Assembly: GCF_016093275.1 (NCBI RefSeq)
Contig: NZ_JAEDAK010000002.1
Coordinates: 186,001 to 250,000, forward strand
Source of the DNA: Inhella proteolytica
Lineage (GTDB): Bacteria; Pseudomonadota; Gammaproteobacteria; Burkholderiales; Burkholderiaceae_C
Direction of reading: 5' to 3'
DNA: 64,000 bases
Under the pieces are notes generated by a model. It was not told where the DNA came from. It ran no database searches and worked only from the letters and a program-made list of their open reading frames with translations. Position 1 is the stretch's first letter. Each line of letters begins with the position of its first letter. Of this stretch, positions 16,461-26,240 are shown piece after piece. Made by a program: the position numbers and the translations under genes.

Positions 16461-17278
16461 CCATTCAGGAGGCCCTGCAGCAGGCGGCCCGGCTGGGCAT
16501 CGCCCGCCTGGACGCGCAGCTGCTGCTGGCGCATTTGCTGGATCGCCCGCGCGAATGGCTGATCGCGCACGACACCGAGGCCCTGCCCTCCGAGCTGGCT
16601 CGGCAATACCTGGCACTCCTGCAGCAGCGCGCCGACGAGGTGCCCTTGGCCTATCTGACCGGTCAGAAGGAGTTCCACGGCCTGGAACTGAACGTCAACC
16701 GCGCGACCCTGGTGCCGCGCCCGGACACCGAAACCCTGGTGGACTGGGCGCTGGAACTGCTGCCGACCGAGGCCCCATGCACCGTGCTGGACCTGGGCAC
16801 CGGCAGCGGCTGCATTGCCCTGGCGCTGAAGGCCGCCCGGCCGCAGGCGCAGGTGAGCGCCGTGGACCGCAGCACCGCCGCCCTGGCCCAGGCGCGCACC
16901 AATGGCGAACGGCTGGGCCTGGCGGTTGCCTGGCACGAGGGCAGCTGGTTCGCCCCGCTGGTGGGGCAGCGCTTCGACCTCATCGTCTCCAACCCGCCCT
17001 ACATCCCCGCCGATGACCCGCACCTGGCCGCGCTGCGCCATGAACCGATCAGCGCCCTGGCGGCCGGGGCGGACGGCTTGGACGACCTGCGTTGGATCTG
17101 CGCCCAGGCCCCGCAGCACCTGAACCCCGGCGGCTGGCTGCTGCTGGAACATGGCTTCGACCAGGCCGATGCCGTGGCCGACCTGCTGCGCCAGGCCGGA
17201 TTTGCGCCGGCGCAACACCGGCTCGATCTGGCCGGCCACCGGCGCTGCACCGGCGCCCGCATTTCACTGGGTGCGTAA
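16457..17278 (+). CDS. prmC: Release factor glutamine N5-methyltransferase
   Basis: A 273-residue enzyme that methylates the Gln of the GGQ motif in RF1 and RF2. It has an N-terminal helical RF-binding domain (residues 1-75), the SAM motif [14 protein letters not shown] at 111-124, and the catalytic NPPY at 179-182. The start is a GTG overlapping the prfA stop by 4 nt (GTGA); starting there gives the standard length, and no ATG fits. The prfA-prmC pairing is a conserved bacterial operon, and the overlap implies coupled translation. Confidence 0.95.
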   Translation: MTIQEALQQAARLGIARLDAQLLLAHLLDRPREWLIAHDTEALPSELARQYLALLQQRADEVPLAYLTGQKEFHGLELNVNRATLVPRPDTETLVDWALELLPTEAPCTVLDLGTGSGCIALALKAARPQAQVSAVDRSTAALAQARTNGERLGLAVAWHEGSWFAPLVGQRFDLIVSNPPYIPADDPHLAALRHEPISALAAGADGLDDLRWICAQAPQHLNPGGWLLLEHGFDQADAVADLLRQAGFAPAQHRLDLAGHRRCTGARISLGA

Positions 17279-17365
17279 AGAAGTTTTCCTTCAGCGCATT
17301 TCAAGCGTCAGCGCGCAGCGGCAGCGCTAGAGTTGGCCAAACCAGAGCCAAACCGGGAGCCCGCC

Positions 17366-17899
17366 ATGCGCAACATCAGTCTTGCCTTGCTGCTCAGCTT
17401 TGCAGCCAGCGCCCAGGCCGCCGAAGGCCTGCGCCTGCCCGGTCTGGAGGAGACGCCCCGCTGGCAGGCGCGGGTGCAGTTGCTGTCCAGCGACGAGCTC
17501 AGCGGCACCCGTTTGCTCAGCGCCAGCCTGCTGGGCGACTACTACCTCAGCACACGCAGCCACGGCCTGCGGCTCAGCGGCGGACTGATGAGCGGGCCGA
17601 TGTCCTTGCTCGGCTCCGGTGCCGGCCTGGCCCTGGGCGGGCCACAAGCCATCTCGCTGGGCCAGCGCAGCCTGGCCGGCAGCACCAATGAATCCGCACT
17701 GCACCAGCCCTACGTGGGCATCGGCTACAGCAGCCAGGGCCTGGGCTGGGGTTTCTCGGCCGATCTGGGTGTGGCCATGCGCGGCGGCGCCGGCCTGAGC
17801 CTGCGCAACAGCGATGCCTTTGCCCAAAGCCTGGATCAATCGCTGCGCAGCCTGCAGTTCACGCCCCTGGTGCAGATGGGCCTGTTCTACCGTTTCTAG
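17366..17899 (+). CDS. Hypothetical outer-membrane-like secreted protein
   Basis: A 177-residue protein with signal peptide MRNISLALLLSFAASAQAAE. The mature part alternates polar and hydrophobic residues in short glycine-rich segments (LGDYYLSTRS, YVGIGYSSQGLGWGFSADLG) and ends LVQMGLFYRF, with a C-terminal aromatic as in outer-membrane beta-barrels inserted by BamA. The size would suit a small barrel of about 8 strands. Similar short Burkholderiales proteins are uncharacterised. It stands alone, 87 nt after prmC, and 45 nt before the glutaredoxin gene. No further function can be read. Confidence 0.65.
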   Translation: MRNISLALLLSFAASAQAAEGLRLPGLEETPRWQARVQLLSSDELSGTRLLSASLLGDYYLSTRSHGLRLSGGLMSGPMSLLGSGAGLALGGPQAISLGQRSLAGSTNESALHQPYVGIGYSSQGLGWGFSADLGVAMRGGAGLSLRNSDAFAQSLDQSLRSLQFTPLVQMGLFYRF

Positions 17900-17944
17900 A
17901 ATCCCCTGTTTGCCGCGCAACCCGTGCGGCGTGAGGACGAAACG

Positions 17945-18259
17945 ATGGATGCAGTGCAGCAGCGCATCGACGCCATGGTCAAGGGCCACCGCGTGATGCT
18001 GTTCATGAAGGGCTCGGCCCAGTTCCCGATGTGCGGTTTCTCCGGCCGCGCGGTGCAGATCCTCAAGGCCTGCGGCGTGCAGGACCTGGAGACCTTCAAT
18101 GTGCTGGAGGACCCCGAAGTGCGCCAGGGCATCAAGGACTACGCCAACTGGCCCACCATCCCCCAGCTCTATGTGAACGGGGAGTTCGTCGGCGGCTCGG
18201 ACATCATGATGGAGATGTACGAGTCCGGCGAGCTGCAGCAGCTGCTCACCCAGGCATGA
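17945..18259 (+). CDS. grxD: Monothiol glutaredoxin, Grx4 family
   Basis: A 104-residue CGFS-type glutaredoxin, a carrier of [2Fe-2S] clusters. The active site is C30-G-F-S in PMCGFSGRAVQIL, followed by WPTIPQLYVNGEFVGGSDIMMEM, the glutathione-binding TVP/TIP cis-proline region and GG-SD block. The single cysteine in the active site excludes dithiol reductase function. The start at 17945 has a GAGG Shine-Dalgarno 10 nt upstream. Its stop overlaps the ubiX start by 4 nt (ATGA). Confidence 0.96.
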   Translation: MDAVQQRIDAMVKGHRVMLFMKGSAQFPMCGFSGRAVQILKACGVQDLETFNVLEDPEVRQGIKDYANWPTIPQLYVNGEFVGGSDIMMEMYESGELQQLLTQA

Positions 18260-18825
18260 CGCAACGACTCGTCGTAGGCATCACCGGCGCCACCGGTGCG
18301 GCCTACGGCCTGGGCCTGCTGCGCCGCGCCCGCGCCTTGGGCGTACGCACGCATCTGATCGTCAGCCCGGCCGGTGTGCTCAACGCCCACCATGAGCTGG
18401 CCCTGAGCCGCGAACAACTGGAAGCCGAAGCCGACGAGGCCCACGCCCCTGGCGACGTGGGCGCCTGCGTGGCCAGCGGCAGCTTCGTCACCGATGCAAT
18501 GGTGGTGGCGCCTTGCTCGATGAAGACCCTCGCGTCAATCGCGCATGGCCTGTCGGACAACCTGCTGACCCGCGCCGCCGACGTCACGCTCAAGGAGCGC
18601 CGCCGTCTGATCCTGATGGTGCGCGAAACGCCTCTTAACCTGGCCCACCTGCGCAACATGACGGCCGTGACCGAGATGGGCGGCATCATCTTCCCGCCGC
18701 TGCCGGCCTTCTACCTGAAGCCCGATTCGGTGCAGGCACTGATCGATGAATCGGTGGAGCGCGTGCTGCAGCTGTGCGGCATCGGCGGCGCCCAACCGCA
18801 GGCCTGGCAGGGCCTGCGCAAATAG
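18256..18825 (+). CDS. ubiX: Flavin prenyltransferase UbiX
   Basis: A 189-residue enzyme that attaches a dimethylallyl unit to FMN, making the prenylated flavin cofactor of the UbiD decarboxylase in ubiquinone synthesis. Recognisable elements are GITGATGAAYGLGLL at the N terminus (FMN-binding), the internal MVVAPCSMKTLASIAHGLSDNL segment, and the C-terminal PLPAFYLKP signature. The ATG lies within the glutaredoxin stop (ATGA), so the two are co-translated. The convergent transglycosylase gene ends one base after its stop codon. Confidence 0.95.
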   Translation: MTQRLVVGITGATGAAYGLGLLRRARALGVRTHLIVSPAGVLNAHHELALSREQLEAEADEAHAPGDVGACVASGSFVTDAMVVAPCSMKTLASIAHGLSDNLLTRAADVTLKERRRLILMVRETPLNLAHLRNMTAVTEMGGIIFPPLPAFYLKPDSVQALIDESVERVLQLCGIGGAQPQAWQGLRK

Positions 18826-18826
18826 C

Positions 18827-19435
18827 TCAGCGCTCGCCGGGCATCAGCCACAGGCGGCGGCAGGCCAGCACCTTGTCCGGGTACTCGGCCCGCCCGCGGC
18901 TGCCGTTGTAGCGGCCCAGGGCCATGAAGAGGTCGCCCTTCTCGCGGTCCAGGTAGTGGCGCAGGATCACGCAGCCAAAGCGCAGATTGGTCTGCATGTG
19001 AAAGAGGCGCGAGACATGTCCGTCGCCAATCAGACGCGCCCAGAAGGGCATCACCTGCATGTAGCCGCGCGCACCCGCCACGCTGATGGCGTATTTGCGA
19101 AAGCCGCTTTCCACCTGAATCAGCCCCAGCACCAGGCTGGTCTCCAGCCCGGCGCGCCGGCTTTCGTACCAGACCGTCTGCAGAAACTCGATGCGCGTCT
19201 GCCCCTCGGGCATGCGCTTCTTCATCCGCTGGCTCATCTCGCCCAGCCAACGCAGGTAGACCAGCCGGGCCTCGATGTCATCGAACTGCGGCTTGGGCGG
19301 CGCCGCTTGGGCGATGGAGGCACTCAGGGCGGAGCGCACCGAATCGGCCAGCGGCTCTTCGACCTGGGCCCCGGCGCGGCTGCGCAGGGGCAGCAGCGCC
19401 AGCGCCGCCAGCGCCAGGCGACGCGTCGCGCTCAA
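18827..19435 (-). CDS. Lytic transglycosylase, SLT domain
   Basis: A 202-residue exported peptidoglycan-cleaving enzyme. The signal peptide is [24 protein letters not shown]; the SLT domain runs from about residue 75 with the catalytic Glu in LIQVESGFR, then [16 protein letters not shown] and [15 protein letters not shown]. The start is a TTG overlapping the proS stop by 4 nt (TTGA): it is the only start codon that leaves the signal peptide intact, the next Met being far inside the domain. It follows proS in the same transcript, an unusual but commonly conserved pairing in this group. Confidence 0.9.
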   Translation of the reverse strand: MSATRRLALAALALLPLRSRAGAQVEEPLADSVRSALSASIAQAAPPKPQFDDIEARLVYLRWLGEMSQRMKKRMPEGQTRIEFLQTVWYESRRAGLETSLVLGLIQVESGFRKYAISVAGARGYMQVMPFWARLIGDGHVSRLFHMQTNLRFGCVILRHYLDREKGDLFMALGRYNGSRGRAEYPDKVLACRRLWLMPGER

Positions 19436-21174
19436 GCCTTCAGGCGGGCTTGCACCTGGGCCAGCAGCTCAGCGAGGGCCACATTGCTGGCCTGGGCATC
19501 ACGCCGGCCCTGCACTTCGGCCAGGCCTTCCTTGAGGCCGCGGTCGCCCAGCACCACGCGCAGCGGCACGCCCACGAGCTCCCAATCGGCAAACATCGCA
19601 CCCGGGCGCTCGCCGCGGTCATCCAGCAGCACGTCCACGCCGGCAGCCTTCAGCTCTTCATAGAGCTTCAGGGCCTGCTCGCGCACCAACTCGCTGCGGT
19701 CCATGCCGATCGGGCAGATCACCACTTCGAAAGGCGCCATGCTGACCGGCCAGATGATGCCGCGCTCGTCGTGCCCCTGCTCGATGGCTGCGCCCAGCAG
19801 GCGGGTCACGCCGATGCCGTAGCAGCCCATCTCGAAGTGGCGCGGCTTGCCGTCCTCAGCCAGGAAGGTGGCATTCATCGCCTCGGAGTACTTCTTGCCG
19901 AGGTAGAACACATGGCCGACCTCGATGCCGCGCTGAATGGCCAGCACGCCCTGGCCGTCCGGCGAGGGCTCGCCGGCCACGACATTGCGGATGTCGGCCA
20001 CCAGGTCGGGCTCGGGCAGGTCGCGGCCCCAGTTGGCACCGGTGTAGTGGTGGTCAAGCTGATTGGCACCGCAGACGAAGTCGCTCATCGCGGCCACGGT
20101 GCGGTCGGCGACGATCTTCACGCCCTTGATACCGATCGGCCCCAGGTAGCCCGGCTTGCAGCCGAAGGCGCCGTCAATTTCGCCCGCGGTGGCAAAGCGG
20201 AAGCCGCCCTTCAGCCCTTTGACCTTGCCGGCCTTGACTTCGTTGAGCTCGTGGTCGCCGCGGACCAGCAGCAACCAGATCTGCGTGCCAGTGACGACGC
20301 CCTTGTCATCCAGGGTGTCGGTGGCCAGCACCAGGCTCTTGACGGTCTGCGTCAGCGGCAGGCCCAGCAGGTCGGCCACATCCGCACAGGTGCTCTTGCC
20401 CGGCGTGGGCGTCAGTGTCAGCGCCTGACTGGCGGCACCACGCGGCGCGCTGGGCGCCAGCGCCTCGGCCAGTTCGATGTTGGCGGCGTAGCTGCTGGTC
20501 GGGCAGTAGACGATGGCGTCCTCGCCGGTTTCGGCGATGACCTGAAACTCATGCGAGCGATCGCCGCCAATCGCGCCGGTATCCGCGGCCACCGCGCGGT
20601 ACTCCAGGCCCAGGCGGTCAAAGATCTTGCAGTAGGCGCCGAACATGGCGTCGTAGCTCTTGCCGGCGGACTCCACATCACGGTCAAAGGAATAGGCGTC
20701 CTTCATCGTGAACTCGCGGCCGCGCATCAGGCCAAAACGGGGCCGGCGCTCGTCGCGGAACTTGGTCTGGATGTGATAGAGGTTCTTGGGCAGTTGCTTG
20801 TAGCTGCGCAGTTCCTGCCGGGCGACGTCGGTGATCACCTCTTCGCTGGTGGGCTGGATGATGAAGTCGCGACCATGGCGGTCCTTCACGCGCAGCAGCT
20901 CGGGGCCCATCTTGTCGAAGCGGCCGGTTTCCTGCCAGAGCTCGGCCGGCTGCACCACGGGCATCAGCATCTCGATGCTGCCGGCGCGGCCCATCTCCTC
21001 GCGGATGATGGCCTCCACCTTGCGGATCACGCGCAGACCCATGGGCATGTAGTTGTAGATGCCAGCGCCGAGTCGCTTGATCAGGCCGGCGCGCATCATC
21101 AGCTTGTGGCTGACGATCTCGGCGTCCGCGGGGGCTTCCTTGAGCGTGGAGATCAGGAACTGCGAGGCTTTCAT
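19432..21174 (-). CDS. proS: Prolyl-tRNA synthetase, bacterial type
   Basis: A 580-residue class II synthetase charging tRNA-Pro. Motif 1 and 2 regions are visible ([41 protein letters not shown]), followed by the editing (INS) insertion that removes misactivated alanine (about residues 225-410), then motif 3 ([14 protein letters not shown]) and the C-terminal anticodon-binding domain. The ATG at 21174 gives the canonical [13 protein letters not shown] start. A terminator-like hairpin lies 10-48 nt upstream in the leader, so attenuation is possible. The lytic transglycosylase gene overlaps its stop. Confidence 0.97.
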   Translation of the reverse strand: MKASQFLISTLKEAPADAEIVSHKLMMRAGLIKRLGAGIYNYMPMGLRVIRKVEAIIREEMGRAGSIEMLMPVVQPAELWQETGRFDKMGPELLRVKDRHGRDFIIQPTSEEVITDVARQELRSYKQLPKNLYHIQTKFRDERRPRFGLMRGREFTMKDAYSFDRDVESAGKSYDAMFGAYCKIFDRLGLEYRAVAADTGAIGGDRSHEFQVIAETGEDAIVYCPTSSYAANIELAEALAPSAPRGAASQALTLTPTPGKSTCADVADLLGLPLTQTVKSLVLATDTLDDKGVVTGTQIWLLLVRGDHELNEVKAGKVKGLKGGFRFATAGEIDGAFGCKPGYLGPIGIKGVKIVADRTVAAMSDFVCGANQLDHHYTGANWGRDLPEPDLVADIRNVVAGEPSPDGQGVLAIQRGIEVGHVFYLGKKYSEAMNATFLAEDGKPRHFEMGCYGIGVTRLLGAAIEQGHDERGIIWPVSMAPFEVVICPIGMDRSELVREQALKLYEELKAAGVDVLLDDRGERPGAMFADWELVGVPLRVVLGDRGLKEGLAEVQGRRDAQASNVALAELLAQVQARLKA

Positions 21175-21183
21175 GGCGGGAAC

Positions 21184-21222
21184 TAAAAGCAAAAAGGGCC
21201 TGCCGCGCAACACAGCAAGCCC
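21184..21222 (-). terminator. Terminator-like hairpin in the proS leader, candidate attenuator
   Basis: Read on the minus strand, an 8-bp stem (GGGCTTGC pairing with GCAGGCCC, one G-U) with an 11-nt loop is followed by TTTTTGCTTTT, ending about 10 nt before the proS ATG. There is no gene upstream on this strand for it to terminate, because rppH diverges. The position therefore suggests premature termination control of proS. Sequence alone does not show which signal is sensed. Confidence 0.5.
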
Positions 21223-21313
21223 GCGTCAGACAAGGGGATTGAGGATTTCACTGCCCTGAGAGCCCCCCCATAGGGGTGCACAATCAAGACAGTTCAAAAA
21301 TTCGAGGTTGATT

Positions 21314-21955
21314 ATGCTCGACCGGGAAGGCTTCAGGCCCAACGTCGGCATCATCCTGCTCAACAACAAGAACCAGGTGTTCTGGGGCAAACGCATCCGG
21401 ACACACAGCTGGCAGTTTCCGCAAGGCGGCATCAAGCACGGAGAGACGCCTGAGCAGGCGATGTACCGGGAGCTCCACGAGGAAGTGGGGCTGACACGCG
21501 AGCATGTGCGCATCGTGGCGCGCACACGCGACTGGCTGCGCTATGAGGTGCCCGATCACTACATCCGGCGCGAGGCGCGCGGCCATTACAAGGGTCAGAA
21601 GCAGATCTGGTTCCTGCTGCAGCTGCTGGGCCACGACAGCGATCTGAACCTGCGCGCCACCGACCACCCCGAGTTCGACGCCTGGCGTTGGAACGAGTAC
21701 TGGGTGCCGCTGGAAGCCGTGATCGAGTTCAAGCGCGGCGTGTACGAATTGGCCCTGAACGAGTTGGCGCGCTTCCTGCCGCGCCAGCATCCGCACAACC
21801 GCTTCCTGCGAGGCGGGCTGCGCGCCCCGGTGCGCGGCGAAGCGGCACCGCGCTCGCCCTACGGCTCGGTGGCGCGATCCGCGCATGCGTTGGACGCCGC
21901 CGCGCAATCGGAAGGCACCTCGCCCCCGGAAGACGAAGCCACTACACCGCGCTGA
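21314..21955 (+). CDS. rppH: RNA pyrophosphohydrolase
   Basis: A 213-residue Nudix hydrolase that removes pyrophosphate from 5'-triphosphorylated mRNA to start decay. The N terminus [17 protein letters not shown] and [16 protein letters not shown] are characteristic of RppH, and the Nudix box spans residues 38-60 ([12 protein letters not shown] ... RELHEEVGL, with the catalytic REx2EE). The last 50 or so residues form a low-complexity tail not needed for catalysis. The ATG at 21314 was chosen over a TTG two codons earlier. The final 14 bases overlap the convergent proB gene. Confidence 0.95.
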   Translation: MLDREGFRPNVGIILLNNKNQVFWGKRIRTHSWQFPQGGIKHGETPEQAMYRELHEEVGLTREHVRIVARTRDWLRYEVPDHYIRREARGHYKGQKQIWFLLQLLGHDSDLNLRATDHPEFDAWRWNEYWVPLEAVIEFKRGVYELALNELARFLPRQHPHNRFLRGGLRAPVRGEAAPRSPYGSVARSAHALDAAAQSEGTSPPEDEATTPR

Positions 21956-23072
21956 GCACCAGGTTGTCGCGGTGGATCAGCTCCGGCTCGGCCACATAGC
22001 CGAGCAGGGCCTCGATCTCCTGGCTCCCGCGTCCGGCCAGCAGGCGCACCTCGGCCGCGGCGTAGTTCGCGAGACCGCGTGCGCATTCATTGCCCTGCGC
22101 ATCGAGCACGGCAATCACGTCGCCGCGGTGGAATTCGCCACTGACTTCGCGCACGCCCACGGGAAGCAGGCTGCGGCCCTCGCTGCGCAGCGCGCGCTGG
22201 GCCCCTTCATCCACCGTGACACGGCCACGCAACTGCAGGTGGTCCGCCATCCACTGCTTGCGCGCGGCCCGCTTGGGCAGATCGGCCTGGAGAGCGGTGC
22301 CGATCGCCTCACCGCGAGCCAGGCGCAGCAACACGTCCGGCTCGCGCCCATAGGCGATCACGGTGGCGGCGCCGCTGCGAGCAGCACGCTCGGCCGCCAA
22401 CACCTTGGTCAACATGCCACCGCGACCGATGGACGAGCCCGCGCCTCCCGCCATCTGCGCCAACGCCGGATCCCCCGCACGCGCGAACTGGATGAGCTGC
22501 GCCTCTGGGTTCTTGCGCGGGTCGGCCGAGTACAGGCCGCGCTGGTCCGTCAGGATCACCAAGGCATCGGCCTCGATCAGGTTGGTGACCAGCGCCCCGA
22601 GGGTGTCGTTGTCTCCGAACTTGATCTCGTCGTTGACGACGGTGTCGTTCTCGTTGATCACCGGCAACACCCGGTGCTGCAGCAGGGTCAGCAAGGTGCT
22701 GCGCGCATTGAGGTAGCGCTCCCGATCGGACAAGTCGGCATGGGTCAGCAAGACCTGGGCACTGGCACGGCCCAGCTCGCGCAGGCTGGTCTCGTAAATT
22801 TGCGCCAGGCCCATCTGCCCCACCGCCGCCGCCGCCTGGAGTGCATGCACCTCCTTGGGCCGCTCCCGCCAGCCCAAGCGCTTCATGCCTTCGGCAATGG
22901 CGCCACTGGAGACGATGAGCGCCTCAACCCCCTGCTCCGCCAACTCACTGAGCTGGCGGCACCAATCGGCAATCGCCTTGGCATCCACACCACGGCCCTC
23001 GTCCGTGACCAGGCTGGAGCCAATCTTGATGACGATGCGCCGGGCACCTTGCACAGGGGCAAAGGGGGTCAT
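21942..23072 (-). CDS. proB: Glutamate 5-kinase
   Basis: A 376-residue enzyme phosphorylating glutamate in the first step of proline synthesis. The amino-acid kinase domain shows [13 protein letters not shown] near the N terminus, [16 protein letters not shown], and [22 protein letters not shown]; a C-terminal PUA domain of about 100 residues follows (from [15 protein letters not shown]). The ATG overlaps the obgE stop by 4 nt (ATGA), giving the common proteobacterial obgE-proB pair. proA is not in the window. Confidence 0.96.
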   Translation of the reverse strand: MTPFAPVQGARRIVIKIGSSLVTDEGRGVDAKAIADWCRQLSELAEQGVEALIVSSGAIAEGMKRLGWRERPKEVHALQAAAAVGQMGLAQIYETSLRELGRASAQVLLTHADLSDRERYLNARSTLLTLLQHRVLPVINENDTVVNDEIKFGDNDTLGALVTNLIEADALVILTDQRGLYSADPRKNPEAQLIQFARAGDPALAQMAGGAGSSIGRGGMLTKVLAAERAARSGAATVIAYGREPDVLLRLARGEAIGTALQADLPKRAARKQWMADHLQLRGRVTVDEGAQRALRSEGRSLLPVGVREVSGEFHRGDVIAVLDAQGNECARGLANYAAAEVRLLAGRGSQEIEALLGYVAEPELIHRDNLVLSAV

Positions 23073-24121
23073 GAATCGAAGCGGGGATCGGGCTCGGGGA
23101 TGGGGGCGTTCTTCTGCGCCGCCACGTACTCGTACAGATCGCGCAGCAAGGGTTCGCAGCCCTCGCGCGTCAGACCGGAGATGACATAGACCGGCCCTTT
23201 CCACTTGAAGCGTTTGAGAAAGTCCTTGACCTTCGCCTCCCGCTCCCCCGCGGGCACCATGTCGACCTTGTTGAGCACCAGCCAACGCGGCTTAGCGTGC
23301 AATTCGGGGTCGTACTTCTTCAGTTCGGCCACGATCGCCTTGGCCTCTGCGACCGGATCCACGCCCTCGTCCAGCGGGGCGAAATCCACCAGGTGCAGCA
23401 GGACCCGAGTGCGCTGCAGATGGCGCAGGAACTGATGGCCCAAGCCGGCACCCTCGGCTGCACCTTCGATCAGACCGGGAATGTCGGCCATCACGAAGCT
23501 CTTCTCCGGTGCAACGCGAACCACGCCCAGATTGGGATACAGCGTGGTGAACGGGTAGTCGGCAATCTTCGGCCGGGCGTTCGAGACCGCGGCAATGAGC
23601 GTGGATTTGCCCGCGTTGGGTTGCCCCAGCAGACCCACGTCGGCCAGCACACGCAGCTCCAACTTCAGCGTCTTGGCCTCACCCGGCCAGCCGGGCGTCT
23701 TCTGGCGCGGCGCGCGGTTGGTGCTGCTCTTGAAATGCAGGTTGCCAAAACCGCCATCCCCGCCTTTGGCCAGCAGCACCTTCTGATCCGGCTCCAGCAG
23801 CTCGGCCACGATCTCATCGGTTTCGACATCGCGCACGATCGTGCCAACCGGCATGCGCAACACGATGTCTTCGGCCGCGGCGCCATTGCAATCCGAACCA
23901 CGACCGGCTTCCCCATTGCGCGCCTCATGGCGGCGTGCGTAGCGGAAGTCGATGAGCGTGTTCAGGCTGCGATCGCCGATCGCGTACACGCTTCCCCCAC
24001 GCCCGCCGTCGCCCCCATCCGGCCCGCCGAAAGGGATGAACTTTTCGCGCCGAAAGCTGGCGCACCCCGAACCACCATTACCGGCGGCCACATCGATGGT
24101 GACTTCGTCTACAAACTTCAT
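23069..24121 (-). CDS. obgE: Obg family GTPase
   Basis: A 350-residue ribosome-associated GTPase involved in 50S subunit maturation and stress control. The glycine-rich OBG fold covers residues 1-159 ([17 protein letters not shown] ... [15 protein letters not shown]), followed by the G domain with the P-loop [12 protein letters not shown], switch [19 protein letters not shown] and NKVD. The glycine-rich acidic C-terminal tail of some homologues is reduced to [11 protein letters not shown]. The ATG at 24121 gives the standard N terminus. It lies 124 bp downstream of rpmA with a terminator-like hairpin between them. Confidence 0.97.
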   Translation of the reverse strand: MKFVDEVTIDVAAGNGGSGCASFRREKFIPFGGPDGGDGGRGGSVYAIGDRSLNTLIDFRYARRHEARNGEAGRGSDCNGAAAEDIVLRMPVGTIVRDVETDEIVAELLEPDQKVLLAKGGDGGFGNLHFKSSTNRAPRQKTPGWPGEAKTLKLELRVLADVGLLGQPNAGKSTLIAAVSNARPKIADYPFTTLYPNLGVVRVAPEKSFVMADIPGLIEGAAEGAGLGHQFLRHLQRTRVLLHLVDFAPLDEGVDPVAEAKAIVAELKKYDPELHAKPRWLVLNKVDMVPAGEREAKVKDFLKRFKWKGPVYVISGLTREGCEPLLRDLYEYVAAQKNAPIPEPDPRFDS

Positions 24122-24193
24122 GAGCCTCTCCCGGCTGCAGCCCGCCATCCTAGGCCAGGGCGCCGCAGCACCCGATCAAGAGAGCACTGCAGA

Positions 24194-24224
24194 AAATGAG
24201 AAGGCCCCGCGGTGCGGGGCCTTC
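24194..24224 (-). terminator. Intrinsic terminator between rpmA and obgE
   Basis: A perfect 11-bp stem, GAAGGCCCCGC with GCGGGGCCTTC, closes a 3-nt loop at 24200-24224, and on the minus strand it is followed by TCATTTT. It lies about 20 nt after the rpmA stop. Strong but with an imperfect U-tract, it probably lets only part of rplU-rpmA transcription reach obgE-proB. Confidence 0.7.
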
Positions 24225-24245
24225 TGATGGGTCAAACGCCGGGGC

Positions 24246-24503
24246 TCAGGCCGCGACGATCGACACCGTGTGACGGCCCAGTTCGCCCTTGACGGCGAAG
24301 CTGACATGGCCATCGGTGAGCGCGAACAAGGTGTGATCCTTGCCGATACCCACATTGGTGCCCGGGTGGAACTTGGTCCCACGCTGACGCACGATGATCG
24401 AGCCGGCGCTGACCATCTGGCCACCGAAGGCCTTCACACCCAGCATCTTGGGCTTGGAATCGCGGCCGTTTCGCGTCGAGCCGCCACCTTTTTTCTGTGC
24501 CAT
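24246..24503 (-). CDS. rpmA: 50S ribosomal protein bL27
   Basis: An 85-residue protein beginning [17 protein letters not shown] with the conserved [17 protein letters not shown] and [19 protein letters not shown] blocks of bL27, whose N-terminal tail reaches the peptidyl transferase centre. There is no N-terminal extension ahead of AQKKGG, so no Prp-type processing is needed. It follows rplU by 24 nt in the usual rplU-rpmA order and is followed by an intrinsic terminator. Confidence 0.98.
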   Translation of the reverse strand: MAQKKGGGSTRNGRDSKPKMLGVKAFGGQMVSAGSIIVRQRGTKFHPGTNVGIGKDHTLFALTDGHVSFAVKGELGRHTVSIVAA

Positions 24504-24527
24504 TGCTGACTCCTAAGTGCTGACGGC

Positions 24528-24839
24528 TCAGCCGTTCACCGCGCTGATGTGCAGCTCGGTGTAAGTTTGACGATGACCTTGGCTCTTCTTGTAGTGCTTA
24601 CGACGACGCATCTTGAAGATGCGCACCTTGTCGTGCTTGCCATGAGCCACCACGGTAGCCTTGACCGTTGCACCCGTCACCAAGGGCGTGCCAACCTTGA
24701 GTTCGGCGCCATTGCCAACGGCAAGCACCTGGTCGATCACGATCTCTTGGCCAACGTCCGCAGCAATCTGTTCTACCTTGATCTTTTCGCCAGCAGCAAC
24801 CTTGTATTGCTTGCCACCGGTTTTTATGACCGCGTACAT
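24528..24839 (-). CDS. rplU: 50S ribosomal protein bL21
   Basis: A 103-residue protein starting [23 protein letters not shown] with the C-terminal [21 protein letters not shown] basic block typical of bL21, which binds 23S rRNA. It is the first gene of rplU-rpmA-obgE-proB and diverges from ispB across 185 bp. A GAGG Shine-Dalgarno sits 8 nt upstream of the ATG. Confidence 0.98.
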   Translation of the reverse strand: MYAVIKTGGKQYKVAAGEKIKVEQIAADVGQEIVIDQVLAVGNGAELKVGTPLVTGATVKATVVAHGKHDKVRIFKMRRRKHYKKSQGHRQTYTELHISAVNG

Positions 24840-24987
24840 GTTTGACCTCTTTCAGAAATGCATGGCGCAGACGCGCCACTCCATGCCAACACGGCAAAGA
24901 GCCTGCTAGTCTAGCACAGCTGACCACGCCAGACACCGTCACAATGAGGCCGCCCGGAGCTCGCACAGTCCGGCGATAGCCTCTTTC

Positions 24988-24993
24988 TATAAT
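24988..24993 (+). promoter_or_regulatory. Consensus -10 box upstream of ispB
   Basis: A perfect TATAAT hexamer ends 31 nt before the GTG start of ispB, inside the 185-bp divergent region with rplU. No good TTGACA-like -35 is seen at 16-18 bp, so the promoter assignment rests on the -10 element and its position. Transcription would start around 25000. Confidence 0.5.
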
Positions 24994-25024
24994 CAAAAGT
25001 CCAAGCCGCCCCTCCGAGTACAGA

Positions 25025-26014
25025 GTGCAAGCCCAGATCAGCGCTGACGAACACGCCACCACATTGGAAGCCCTCAGCGCAGAAATGCAGGAAGTGGACC
25101 GCGTGATTGGGCGGCGCCTGCAGTCTGATGTCGCCCTGATCAATCAGATCTCCGGTTACATCGTGCACGCCGGCGGCAAGCGCATGCGCCCCAAGCTGTT
25201 GCTGATGTTCGCCAATGCCCTGGGCGACCCGGGCGGCCATCGACACGAATTGGCTGCGGTCGTGGAATTCATCCACACCGCCACCCTGCTGCACGACGAC
25301 GTGGTGGACGAGTCCGCCCTACGCCGGGGCAAGCAAACAGCAAACGCCTTGTTTGGCAACGCAGCGAGTGTCCTAGTGGGCGACTTCCTGTACTCGCGCG
25401 CCTTCCAGATGATGGTAGCCGTGAACCGCATGCGCGTTCTGGACGTGCTGGCCGAAGCCACGAATGTGATCGCTGAGGGAGAGGTACTCCAACTGCTCAA
25501 CGTGCACGACCCGGATACGACCGTGGAGCGCTATCTGCAGGTCATTCGCTACAAGACCGCCAAACTCTTTGAAGCGAGTGCACGCCTAGGCGCCCTGCTT
25601 TCTGACGCGCCTCGCGAACAGGAAGAGGCTGCGGCGCAGTACGGCCGCGCAATGGGAACCGCTTTCCAACTCGTTGATGACATCCTGGACTACGAAGGCG
25701 ACGCCATGACGCTCGGCAAGAACGTGGGGGATGACCTCAGAGAGGGCAAGCCAACACTCCCCATCTTGCTGGCGATGTCACGCTGCAGCGCAGCGGAGCG
25801 AGATCTGCTTCGGCAAGCCGTGCTCAACGGCGAAGAGGAAAAGCTCGCTCAAGTGGTTGAGATCGTCACCCGCAGCGGCTCCCTTGAAGCCACCCGCACG
25901 GTCGCTCGCCAAGAAGCTGGGCGCGCCGCGGACAGCTTGAACTTGTTGCCTCTTAACAAGTGGACAAAAAGTCTGCTAGAATTTTCGGCTCGGTCGGTAG
26001 ATAGATCTTCTTGA
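25025..26014 (+). CDS. ispB: All-trans octaprenyl/polyprenyl diphosphate synthase
   Basis: A 329-residue trans-prenyltransferase making the quinone side-chain precursor. The first aspartate-rich motif is in LLHDDVVDES and the second in LVDDILDYEGD; GGKRMRPKLLL and the YKTAKLFEAS segment are also typical. I chose the GTG at 25025 because it gives the N-terminal length of E. coli IspB up to the GGKR motif, whereas the first ATG lies 20 codons inside the first helix. The chain length, probably C40 for ubiquinone-8, is inferred from the family. The tRNA-Pro promoter lies inside its 3' end. Confidence 0.93.
   Translation: MQAQISADEHATTLEALSAEMQEVDRVIGRRLQSDVALINQISGYIVHAGGKRMRPKLLLMFANALGDPGGHRHELAAVVEFIHTATLLHDDVVDESALRRGKQTANALFGNAASVLVGDFLYSRAFQMMVAVNRMRVLDVLAEATNVIAEGEVLQLLNVHDPDTTVERYLQVIRYKTAKLFEASARLGALLSDAPREQEEAAAQYGRAMGTAFQLVDDILDYEGDAMTLGKNVGDDLREGKPTLPILLAMSRCSAAERDLLRQAVLNGEEEKLAQVVEIVTRSGSLEATRTVARQEAGRAADSLNLLPLNKWTKSLLEFSARSVDRSS
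25953..25982 (+). promoter_or_regulatory. Promoter for tRNA-Pro within the 3' end of ispB
   Basis: TTAACA (25953-25958) and TAGAAT (25977-25982) are separated by 18 bp, each differing from the sigma-70 consensus at one position. They lie about 73 bp before the mature tRNA 5' end. The leader between them would be trimmed by RNase P. Confidence 0.6.
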
Positions 26015-26054
26015 AACCGTCGGCCTGGGTGCAACGCCCAAGGTCAGACCGAAT

Positions 26055-26131
26055 CGGGGTGTAGCTTAGCCTGGTAGAGCGCTACGTTCGGGACGTAGAG
26101 GCCGGAGGTTCGAATCCTCTCACCCCGACCA
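26055..26131 (+). tRNA. tRNA-Pro, anticodon CGG
   Basis: A 77-nt cloverleaf with perfect 7-bp acceptor stem CGGGGTG/CACCCCG, discriminator A and genomically encoded CCA. The anticodon stem CTACG/CGTAG encloses the loop TTCGGGA, anticodon CGG at 26089-26091, reading CCG proline codons. The T loop contains TTCGAAT. It is a single tRNA gene between ispB and pilB with its own promoter. CCG is expected to be a heavily used proline codon in such a GC-rich genome. Confidence 0.97.
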
Positions 26132-26240
26132 AGATCCTTCTTTCTTGGTCAATTGCTTTCTGTAGCAGTCGGCGGCACATTGCGGCCTTGCTCCGGGTTT
26201 ACAGTGCGAAACGCTTTCGCCTGTGGCGCCCAGAGTAACC

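Noticed and set aside
26127-26149. GACCAAG/CTTGGTC hairpin after tRNA-Pro as terminator
   Set aside because: The 5' arm lies within the tRNA CCA end and the T-run is short and interrupted; evidence is too weak to list as a feature.
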